Shown here one piece after another: positions 41,871-49,255 of a stretch of 64,000 nt of DNA. Every line of letters starts with the position of its first letter. The stretch's first letter is position 1. The DNA comes from Chitinophagaceae bacterium (GTDB lineage Bacteria; Bacteroidota; Bacteroidia; Chitinophagales; Chitinophagaceae): NCBI GenBank assembly GCA_023957125.1, contig JAMLHL010000006.1, forward strand, positions 1-64,000. The letters are read 5' to 3'. Position numbers and translations under genes: made by a program. The notes beneath the pieces were generated by a model, which was not told where the DNA came from, searched no databases, and worked only from the letters and a program-made list of their open reading frames with translations.

Positions 41871-43817
41871 CTTATCCTCCTTTGCCTTATCTGCTCTTTC
41901 TAATCCGTCAGCGGTCATTATATATTGTACATTATGCCTCCAGGAATAGGCATTGTCCCATCTCTCATCCCAGTCGGGGTTTTTCCTCCTCCGGCTGCCG
42001 ATATTCAATTCAAACCAGTCAAACCAGTCTGCGCTTTTGTCAATCATGATCTTCTTGCCTACGGGAATTTCCACGATTACCGTCACCCGTTGGTTACGGA
42101 ATTTATCGGCTTTGGTTATCGGAAATCCTTTCGGTAAAATAACCAGGCTGTCGTTTTGATGAACGGGAAACTGGATAGCCGTTGCTTTTTGACCTGCCAT
42201 AGCCGGTGTAGTGCCCGATGCTGATTTTACCGTTTTGATATGATACGCGCTGTCGGCACTTTTAAATAGTCTTATCCGAACGGTATTTAGCAACATACTG
42301 TCTTCATTCAAGGAAAGAAATGGAAGCTCACCGTTGAACCAGTTGCTGCTGTAATATTGTATTCTTTCGGGAGATACATTTATGATCATATTACCGGTGG
42401 AAGGCTGGGTAATAGTCACCGGTTCGGTGGTGTTGGTTTGGGTCCGGAAATTACGACTGATCATCCCGGCCAATACAAAAAGGCTGATCAGCCCTATGAT
42501 CCAAAGGCTGCCAAAAGCATAGCCCAGGTAGGGATTGCGTGCTTTTACGTTCATGATCCTCCTGATAAACCATACGATAAAAGAGATGATGGGAACTCCG
42601 ATGAACAAGGTGAGTACAAGCCAGGTCAATACATTTTCCCAAAGCCCTTCCAGTAAAAAATATTTCAATGGCAGAATTCCGATACTGCCGTACATAATGG
42701 CAACCAGAGCCACCAGCAGCGCAAACACAACAATGCCGGCAATAAATAAAAAGAACGCTTTGAAAAGTACGCCGATGGCATTGCCGATACCGGTACCTGT
42801 TTTCTGCACCAGGGGGCCGGCTTCTGATGCAAAAGCCTTTGTTTTTTGATGAAGGGTGTCGCTGATCTCTTTTCCCAAAACCTTCGACTTTTCCTTCAAT
42901 TCGGATCCTATTTTCTCTCCCCTGTTTTTCACGTTCTGCAGCTCTTCCTGCACGGTATTTTTAATACTTTCCAGGTCAATTTTCTCACCGCGCATTTCCA
43001 ACTTTTCGCTTGCGGTAACCGCCTGGGGCAATACAATCCATAAAATAATATAGGTGATGAAAAACGTACCGCCTAATCCACCGAATGCCACCCAGGGACC
43101 TCTCCAGTGCCACCAAAAGCCGCCAAACAGGTTGGGAACTACGCTTAATACAAAGGGCAAAAGAAAGACCAGGCGAGGGATCCAGGTGTCTATATTAAAA
43201 TAGGCGGCCAGCCCGGCTGCCACCCCGCCGATCATTTTATTGTCAGCATCGCGGTAAAGCCTTTTGCGGACGTTGGTCTGCAGCGGCTTTGATGGAAGCA
43301 GTATCCACAAGATGATATACAGCAGGAACCCAAAACCAAAGCCACCAAAAGCAATGAGGGCAAATATGATCCTAACCACAGCCGGATCAATTTTCAGGTA
43401 ATGCGCTATGCCTGCACAAACGCCTCCCAATACCTTATCATTTTCCGCGCGCAGCAACCGCCGTGGCTCGCCTGCCGATGCCCTGGCTTGGCCCGTTGTG
43501 TTTTCGTTATCGGAGGCGGTACTGTCTTTTTTACCGCTATTATAAGTAACGTCTTCCTGTTCAAAATCTTCCGGACGTCCCATGCCGGCTATTACTGTAT
43601 TTACATCCTCATCGGTGATGCATACAGCGCCTTTTTTCAGTTTTTCATCAAACAGTTCTCCAATGCGGTTCTCAATATCGTTGATGATCTCGTCTTTCCC
43701 TTCTTCTGCGGTGAAGTAGCGACGCAGGCTTTCTACATACTGCTTTAAGATTTCAAAAGCCGTTTCTTCAATGGGGATCACCCTTCCCTGGAAATTAATA
43801 TTTATAACCTTTTTCAT
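41811..43817 (-). CDS. Double-PspC-domain membrane protein
   Basis: A 668-residue protein. An N-terminal soluble domain (VININFQGRVIPIEETAF to about 70) is followed by two PspC domains, RLLRAENDKVLGGVCAGIAHYL at about 118 and RLYRDADNKMIGGVAAGLAAYF at about 182, then several more membrane spans and a C-terminal beta-rich domain. PspC domains serve in envelope-stress sensing. It is encoded 13 bp after a PadR regulator, a common pairing. The last 20 or so codons lie in a CCTG-type repeat, so the tail may be a repeat-driven extension. Confidence 0.9.
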   Translation of the reverse strand: MKKVININFQGRVIPIEETAFEILKQYVESLRRYFTAEEGKDEIINDIENRIGELFDEKLKKGAVCITDEDVNTVIAGMGRPEDFEQEDVTYNSGKKDSTASDNENTTGQARASAGEPRRLLRAENDKVLGGVCAGIAHYLKIDPAVVRIIFALIAFGGFGFGFLLYIILWILLPSKPLQTNVRKRLYRDADNKMIGGVAAGLAAYFNIDTWIPRLVFLLPFVLSVVPNLFGGFWWHWRGPWVAFGGLGGTFFITYIILWIVLPQAVTASEKLEMRGEKIDLESIKNTVQEELQNVKNRGEKIGSELKEKSKVLGKEISDTLHQKTKAFASEAGPLVQKTGTGIGNAIGVLFKAFFLFIAGIVVFALLVALVAIMYGSIGILPLKYFLLEGLWENVLTWLVLTLFIGVPIISFIVWFIRRIMNVKARNPYLGYAFGSLWIIGLISLFVLAGMISRNFRTQTNTTEPVTITQPSTGNMIINVSPERIQYYSSNWFNGELPFLSLNEDSMLLNTVRIRLFKSADSAYHIKTVKSASGTTPAMAGQKATAIQFPVHQNDSLVILPKGFPITKADKFRNQRVTVIVEIPVGKKIMIDKSADWFDWFELNIGSRRRKNPDWDERWDNAYSWRHNVQYIMTADGLERADKAKEDKGFELQDAGYKLQGVQVRSF

Positions 43818-43830
43818 GATCCGTTCAATT

Positions 43831-44196
43831 TTATTGGTTGATGTTGTCGGGTTCCGGGATATCCGCCGGTTTGTCCTGCGTCAGGTCGTGTACCGCATCT
43901 GCCAGTTCATTCCAGGTTGATTGTAAGGCTGCGTAAAATTCAGCCCCTTTTTCGGTAAGAGAGAAATACTTCCTGGGAGGACCTCCCGTGCTTTCTACCC
44001 ACCGGTAACTAAGCAAATCTGCATTTTTCAAACGCGTGAGCAGCGGATACAGCGTTCCTTCTAAAATATTAAGATTTGCCTTTTTCATTTCTTCAATGAT
44101 GTCGCTGGGATAGGCCTCCTCCCGTTTGATAATAGAAAGGATACAAAATTCCAGCACGCCTTTTCTCATCTGACTTTGCGTATTTTCGATATTCAT
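43831..44196 (-). CDS. PadR-family transcriptional regulator
   Basis: A 121-residue winged-helix regulator: MRKGVLEFCILSIIKREEAY, EGTLYPLLTRLKNADLLSYRW and PPRKYFSLTEKG are typical PadR segments. It represses its own operon, which includes the PspC gene 13 bp downstream. A perfect palindrome at 44370-44388 over the likely promoter is the expected operator. Confidence 0.92.
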   Translation of the reverse strand: MNIENTQSQMRKGVLEFCILSIIKREEAYPSDIIEEMKKANLNILEGTLYPLLTRLKNADLLSYRWVESTGGPPRKYFSLTEKGAEFYAALQSTWNELADAVHDLTQDKPADIPEPDNINQ

Positions 44197-44348
44197 GATC
44201 GCAAGGATTTACACTGCCTTTCAGCCACCATAAAGCAGGATGTTAACGATATTTTTCCTGAACCCACAAACCCCGGTGTGACTGCCTGCATCTTCTTTGC
44301 TTAATTTCTTTTGATCCATACTGTTTGTCTGAATGCTCATCGCCGGAA

Positions 44349-44388
44349 CAAAAGTACACAAGTTTTTAATACTATGCAATACATAGTA
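44349..44388 (-). promoter_or_regulatory. padR-pspC promoter with palindromic operator
   Basis: On the minus strand ATTG and TACTTTTG (-7, 44356-44349) are 20 bp apart. TACTATG-N5-CATAGTA (44370-44388), a perfect 7-bp-arm palindrome, covers the -33 region. The whole 477-bp gap 44197-44673 has no gene; the leader to padR would be about 147 bases. Confidence 0.65.
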
Positions 44389-44673
44389 CTAATTATTTTT
44401 TAACTCAGATGGGCGGCTGGTCTGCTTGAATTCTATGAGACTATTTACCATAAAGGATTTGCTAAGATTTAAATAAGATAAAAATAAATTCCGTAGCCGG
44501 TTTAATGTCTTCCTCGTTTGTCCGGAAGATTTCCCAAATGATGACAAAAATCCTGTCTTCTGATCGGTTTGCTTATTTTTACTCCATCTAAAAGAAATAT
44601 TTTGCCCCGCGTATGGCTTCCAACGGGGAAGCATATCCCGGGTTGTCGCGAACAATTATTAAACTGTAAAAAT

Positions 44674-45447
44674 ATGCAGATGAAACCCTTGTTTCTCAAA
44701 CACCCGGCCCTCTTTATCTTGTTGATCTTTATGGGTAGTAACGCGTTTACCCAACCTGCGCGGTATTCGGTGGCCAATGCCCACGCGCACAATGACTACG
44801 AACACAATATCCCGTTTGTGCAGGCTTTTGACCTGGGTTTCGGGTCTGTGGAAGCAGATGTGATCCTGGAAAAGGACACTTTGTTTGTTGGGCATAATCA
44901 CGAGGATATTTATAATAAGCCGCTTTATTTTGAGCGGGACTATATTGAGCCGTTGAACGCGGCGATACGGATCAATAAAGATGCCGGACGGCAGGTGGTG
45001 CTGTTGATTGATCTCAAAACAGAAGCCATGGCTACCTTAAATAAAGTGATGGAGATCATTGAAAAGTATCCGGCGCTGACCCGGTCGCCTGCGGTACGCT
45101 TTGTTATTACCGGTAATCAGCCAGCACCTTCCGACTTTGAGAATTATCCGGCCTATATTTATTTTGACGGGGATATCAATAATCCCGGGCATCTGCAACA
45201 CCTGAGCAGGATTGGGATGTTCAGCGATAATTTCAGAAAATATTCGCAATGGAAAGGGAAGGGCAGCATCCCCAAATCCGAGGAGGAAGCTCTTATAACC
45301 GTAATAAACAAGGTGCATGCTGTACATAAGAAGATAAGATTCTGGGGCTGCCCGGACAACCCGCATGCCTGGAAAGTGTTTATGAAGCTGAAGATTGATT
45401 ACCTCAATACAGATCATATTGATCAGTTGGCTGCGTTCCTGAAATAG
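44674..45447 (+). CDS. Exported GDPD/PI-PLC-like phosphodiesterase
   Basis: A 257-residue protein with a signal peptide (LFILLIFMGSNAFTQ). The barrel begins NAHAHNDYEHNIPFVQAF, matching the histidine-containing start of Bacteroidota PI-PLC/glycerophosphodiesterase-like proteins; GSVEADVILEKDTLFVGH and VVLLIDLKTEA supply the other metal-binding acids. An in-frame upstream ATG at 44569 is rejected since it would precede the signal peptide by 35 residues. It probably hydrolyses phosphodiesters of deacylated lipids in the periplasm. Confidence 0.82.
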   Translation: MQMKPLFLKHPALFILLIFMGSNAFTQPARYSVANAHAHNDYEHNIPFVQAFDLGFGSVEADVILEKDTLFVGHNHEDIYNKPLYFERDYIEPLNAAIRINKDAGRQVVLLIDLKTEAMATLNKVMEIIEKYPALTRSPAVRFVITGNQPAPSDFENYPAYIYFDGDINNPGHLQHLSRIGMFSDNFRKYSQWKGKGSIPKSEEEALITVINKVHAVHKKIRFWGCPDNPHAWKVFMKLKIDYLNTDHIDQLAAFLK

Positions 45448-45614
45448 CAGATCATCATTAAATGCCTCCGCCTGGAAGGTTTTTTTACAGCGTATTTGGC
45501 GGCACGATGTGGTTGCATAAAAAGTAGTACGTAATAGTGTTATTGTTTTAATTTCGCGCCGGATTTAATTTTGCTGCCTCACGCAGCAGGTTGTATGCTT
45601 AAGCTAATATCGAA

Positions 45615-46436
45615 ATGAGTACGCGAAAATTCTTATTCTTTTCCTTTTTTACCGGTTTCCTTTTTCCCTGTTTTAGAGTACACGCCCAGGTTTCGGGATC
45701 TCCCGCCAGGGGAGAACTTTATTTTTCATGGGGGTACAATACCGAATGGTACACCCGCAGTAATGTACGGATCAATCAACCGGATCTGAACAACCATTAT
45801 ACGTTTACGAAGATTAAGGGGCACGACAGAAAAGGCTGGGATGAACGGCTGTTCAAAAAAGACCTTACCATTCCCCAATATAATTACAGGCTGGGCTATT
45901 TTTTCAATACCGAAAAAGGCTGGGGGGTAGAGATCAATTTTGACCACACCAAATTTATTTTTGAAGACGGTCAGGATGCGGTGGTCCGCGGGAAATTGGA
46001 CGGAAAAACGGTGGATACCACAATCCGTTTTTCGGAAGACAATGGGTTTTATTATTATCTCAACAATGGCGCTAATTTTTTGTTGTTCAATCTGGTAAAA
46101 AGATCAAAGCTTTTTTCAACAAAGAATGATAATTTAAAATTGGACTTCCTGGGAAAAGCGGGATTGGGTCCTGTAATCCCACATGTTGAAAACAGTTTAT
46201 TTGGCGAGCCCAATAAGCCGCATTTTCAGTTTGGCGGATGGAATATGGGAATAGAAGCGGCGCTTAAAGCCAGCTTTTTCAGGTATGGCTATATCGAATA
46301 CAGCAATAAACTGGATTATGCCCGGTATGCGAATCTCAGGGTATATAAAGGAACCGCGAAACAGGCTTTTGGTACCTATGAGATGATCCTGAGCTTTGGT
46401 GCCAATGTACCCTTGGGGAAACAACCGAAACGGTAG
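45615..46436 (+). CDS. Probable outer-membrane beta-barrel protein
   Basis: A 273-residue protein with a signal peptide (cleavage near RVHAQ). The mature part has alternating aromatic/polar strands (GELYFSWGYNTEWY, YNYRLGYFFNTEKGWGVEINFDH, ending FGTYEMILSFGANVPLG), as in small outer-membrane barrels. No named family is recognised. It stands between two convergent-free gaps and precedes xth by 49 bp, with no apparent functional link. Confidence 0.7.
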   Translation: MSTRKFLFFSFFTGFLFPCFRVHAQVSGSPARGELYFSWGYNTEWYTRSNVRINQPDLNNHYTFTKIKGHDRKGWDERLFKKDLTIPQYNYRLGYFFNTEKGWGVEINFDHTKFIFEDGQDAVVRGKLDGKTVDTTIRFSEDNGFYYYLNNGANFLLFNLVKRSKLFSTKNDNLKLDFLGKAGLGPVIPHVENSLFGEPNKPHFQFGGWNMGIEAALKASFFRYGYIEYSNKLDYARYANLRVYKGTAKQAFGTYEMILSFGANVPLGKQPKR

Positions 46437-46485
46437 CGGCAGCCACAAAAAAATGTTATCGTAGCTTGCAGCATAATCAACATTT

Positions 46486-47268
46486 ATGCGAATTATCTCT
46501 TATAATGTAAACGGAATACGTTCGGCTATTAAAAAGGGCTTCCTCGATTGGCTGAAAACCGATCCTGCCGATATCATCTGTGTGCAGGAAACAAAAGCGG
46601 CGCAGGAAGATGTGGATCGTACTCAATTTAAGAAGTTGGGATATGATGATTATTGGTTTAGTGCACAAAAAAAAGGATATAGTGGCGTAGCGGTATTTAC
46701 CAAAATAAAGCCCGATCATGTTGAATGGGGAACTAAAAACAAGATAAGTGATGACGAGGGCAGGGTATTGCAGCTTGATTTTGGGGGGATCCGGCTGATC
46801 AACGCTTATTTTCCGTCGGGCACCAGCGGAGATCTGAGACAACGTTTTAAATATGAGTGGCTGGATGAATTCTTCCTTTACCTGGAGCAGATGCACCGGC
46901 AGCATCCGAAAATGATCCTGTGCGGCGATTACAATATTGCCCATAAGGAAATTGATATTCACGATCCCAAAGGAAATAAAAAATCTTCCGGTTTTTTACC
47001 GGAGGAAAGGGCGTGGCTGGACCGGTTTTTTGAAGCCCGCTGGATTGACACCTTTCGTTTTTTCCATGAAGAGCCGCATCGTTACAGTTGGTGGAGTCAG
47101 CGGTTTCCAACTGTCAGGCTTAACAACAAGGGATGGAGAATAGATTATATTAACGTTACGGAGGAATTGAAGGAATGCCTGGCTGAGGCTGAAATTTACC
47201 CGGAGGTAAAACACAGCGACCATTGCCCGGTTTTTCTGCGTTTAAAAGACCCGGATGATTGTCTTTAA
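46486..47268 (+). CDS. xth: Exodeoxyribonuclease III
   Basis: A 260-residue AP endonuclease/3'-5' exonuclease of the ExoIII family, acting in base excision repair. Motifs are in order: RIISYNVNGIRSAI, ICVQETKA (metal-binding Glu), YSGVAVFTK, CGDYNIAH and KHSDHCPVF (catalytic Asp-His). Its last 14 bases overlap the next gene, indicating coupled translation. Confidence 0.95.
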   Translation: MRIISYNVNGIRSAIKKGFLDWLKTDPADIICVQETKAAQEDVDRTQFKKLGYDDYWFSAQKKGYSGVAVFTKIKPDHVEWGTKNKISDDEGRVLQLDFGGIRLINAYFPSGTSGDLRQRFKYEWLDEFFLYLEQMHRQHPKMILCGDYNIAHKEIDIHDPKGNKKSSGFLPEERAWLDRFFEARWIDTFRFFHEEPHRYSWWSQRFPTVRLNNKGWRIDYINVTEELKECLAEAEIYPEVKHSDHCPVFLRLKDPDDCL

Positions 47269-47563
47269 TCATACCGTTAAAATTTTTCCGGAAATAGAAA
47301 AGGAATGGCTGCAATGGCTGCGGTACGAGCATATACCTGCAATCATGGCTACCGGACTGTTTGATTCCTTTCGCCTGTATCGCTTGCTGGATCAGGAGGA
47401 CGCAGAGGAGGGAACGACTTTTACCATCCAGTTCTTTACTTCTTCATGGGAGCGCTACCAACAGTATATTGATCACTTTTATCCCGCTTTCGGAAGTAAA
47501 GCGCTTGCAAGATGGGGTGCCCGGTTTATAGGCTTCCGCACCGTAATGGAGCTTGTGAACTAA
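47255..47563 (+). CDS. DUF4286 family protein
   Basis: A 102-residue soluble protein matching DUF4286 (VFNHTVKIFPEIEKEWLQWL, HIPAIMATGLFDSFRLYRLL, FTIQFFTSSWERYQQYI). The family is Bacteroidota-specific and has a ferredoxin-like look; function is unknown. Overlap with xth by 14 bp suggests an operon, but a DNA-repair role would be a guess. Confidence 0.88.
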   Translation: MIVFNHTVKIFPEIEKEWLQWLRYEHIPAIMATGLFDSFRLYRLLDQEDAEEGTTFTIQFFTSSWERYQQYIDHFYPAFGSKALARWGARFIGFRTVMELVN

Positions 47564-47797
47564 ATGTGGAAAAGAATTAAAAACAATTTGGAGAATTGGA
47601 ATTTATTGTAAATTCCCCTTGAAAGCCTTCACCTGTAAGCATTTCAGCGATGATCTTATGAAATGTAGTGCCAGTAAGGGTTTTAGCTTTGCTGAATGGC
47701 CAGCCGGGATGCACCGTTTCCTTTGGTTTCCGATATAATCCTTATCCCATGCGGGTTCGGAAAGAATGCGGCAGGCGGGTTTTGACAGTAAATAAAT

Positions 47798-47827
47798 TTT
47801 GTTGGATGCAAAAAGCATCTATATTTG
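47798..47827 (+). promoter_or_regulatory. Promoter of the HU gene
   Basis: TTTG (47798-47801), 18 bp, then TATATTTG (47820-47827), an exact Bacteroidota -33/-7 pair. The start site should be near 47833, giving a leader of about 29 bases. Confidence 0.8.
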
Positions 47828-47861
47828 TTTTTCCAAAAAATTAATTCTAAAACGCTCTATT

Positions 47862-48131
47862 ATGAACAAAGCTGAATTGATCGCTAAAATCGCCGATGAT
47901 GCCGGCATCACAAAAACCCAGGCTAACGAAGCTTTGGATTCTTTCACTGAAGCAGTTACTAAAACCCTGAAAGGCGGTGGCAAAGTAACCCTCGTTGGCT
48001 TCGGCACTTTTTCAGTTTCCAAACGTGCCGCACGTAATGGCCGCAATCCGCAAACCGGCGCTGTCATTAAGATTAAAGCTAAGAAAGTGGCTCGCTTTAA
48101 AGCCGGAAAAGAATTGTCTTCTAAATTGTAA
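47862..48131 (+). CDS. hup: HU-family DNA-binding protein
   Basis: An 89-residue histone-like protein: [20 protein letters not shown] start, [20 protein letters not shown] with the DNA-contacting arm, and [17 protein letters not shown] end. It bends and compacts chromosomal DNA as a dimer. A longer in-frame start at 47799 lies upstream of the promoter's -7 box and is rejected. A palindromic element directly downstream (48147-48224) may act as its terminator. Confidence 0.96.
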   Translation: MNKAELIAKIADDAGITKTQANEALDSFTEAVTKTLKGGGKVTLVGFGTFSVSKRAARNGRNPQTGAVIKIKAKKVARFKAGKELSSKL

Positions 48132-48146
48132 TTAACGGTTAAAAAA

Positions 48147-48224
48147 GGTGCATTTCAAATTTTCTCACCCTTTACTTTATGTGGGCGGTGGGGACACCGA
48201 CCGGCGACAATTTTAAATGCACCC
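48147..48224. repeat. Palindromic interspersed element, diverged copy
   Basis: Arms GGTGCATTTCAAATTTT and its near complement ATTTTAAATGCACC enclose GGCGGTGGGGACACCGACCGGC, the same core as in the element at 4099-4212. It starts 15 bp after the hup stop and can fold as a terminator-like hairpin. Confidence 0.7.
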
Positions 48225-48317
48225 ACATCCATTGAAGACGTTGCTAAGCAGGATACATTGTGTATCTTGCTTTTTTCTTTTAAAGGAAAATCATTTTTTA
48301 CCACAAATAATATCATC

Positions 48318-48431
48318 ATGGGAAAAGGAGATAAGAAAACGAAAAAAGGTAAAATAGCGCAAGGCTCATTTGGTAAAAGCCGTCCCGCAAAGCCGGTAAA
48401 GGCTAAAACAGCAAAAAAGAAGGAGGAATAA
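48318..48431 (+). CDS. THX-like small ribosomal/basic protein
   Basis: A 37-residue, very basic protein beginning MGKGDKKTKKGKIAQGSFGK, which matches the pattern of bacterial 30S ribosomal protein THX (MGKGDKKTxKGKIxxGSYGK). THX sits at the top of the 30S head and stabilises it. The C terminus is a Lys/Ala-rich tail. The gene is short and easily missed; its match to the conserved N-terminal block makes it convincing. Confidence 0.85.
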   Translation: MGKGDKKTKKGKIAQGSFGKSRPAKPVKAKTAKKKEE

Positions 48432-48495
48432 AATATTTGGTGGAGTGGCGTTGTATCTGTAACCCTGAAACGCCAAACTTCTAAACGCCAAACTT

Positions 48496-49140
48496 TCACG
48501 GCGCCAGCCTTTCCATCTTCCACTCCCCCGTGGTTACGAGTGTATATTGCAACCGGTCGTGAAGGCGGTTGGGACGGCCCTGCCAAAACTCGATGACGCG
48601 GGGTTGCACCAGGTATCCACCCCAATAATCGGGTCTTTTAATAGCTTTGCCCCCGAAGAGTTTTTTGTTTTGCTCAAACAGGTCGTCAATCCATTGTCTG
48701 TTTTCTATTACCCTGCTTTGCGGTGAAGTGATGGCTCCGATCCGGCTTTCCTCAGGCCGGGAATCGAAATAGACCTCGCTTTCCCCGGGGTCGGCTTTCA
48801 CTGCCGCTCCCGTGATCCGGACCTGGCGTTCCAGCTCCTTCCAGAAAAAGACCAGGCTGGCGTTGGGATTGCTTTCTAACTGTTGTGCTTTGTGACTGCC
48901 ATAGTTGGTGAAAAACATAAATCCCTTTTCGGAAAAATCTTTAAGCAACACGATCCTTGCATAAGGAACGCCATCCGCCGAGGCGGTTGCCAGCGTCATG
49001 GCATTTACTTCGTCTATCTCTGAATGTATGGCTTCCTGCCACCATTTTTCAAACTGTTTGAACGGGTTGGGATCCGCCTCCGATTCCAATAATACGTTTT
49101 TTGAGTAACTCAGCCGGATATCAGCTATTTCCTTTTTCAT
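48496..49140 (-). CDS. pdxH: Pyridoxamine 5'-phosphate oxidase
   Basis: PdxH oxidises pyridoxine or pyridoxamine 5'-phosphate to pyridoxal 5'-phosphate with bound FMN. The 214-residue length is standard. FMN-binding segments ARIVLLKDFSEKGFMFFTNY and KAQQLESNPNASLVFFW and the C-terminal VIEFWQGRPNRLHDRLQY are all present. It is followed on its 3' side by a short CGCCAAACTT-repeat stretch. Confidence 0.96.
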   Translation of the reverse strand: MKKEIADIRLSYSKNVLLESEADPNPFKQFEKWWQEAIHSEIDEVNAMTLATASADGVPYARIVLLKDFSEKGFMFFTNYGSHKAQQLESNPNASLVFFWKELERQVRITGAAVKADPGESEVYFDSRPEESRIGAITSPQSRVIENRQWIDDLFEQNKKLFGGKAIKRPDYWGGYLVQPRVIEFWQGRPNRLHDRLQYTLVTTGEWKMERLAP

Positions 49141-49255
49141 TCTGTATTCTTCTTTTTTCCATAAGACACAAAGTTAAAGGTTAGGCTTGGAGTTTGGAAA
49201 GATACATAAACAGCATAATCCTGTTATTTTTGCAAGCGTTGTTTAAAATGAAAAA

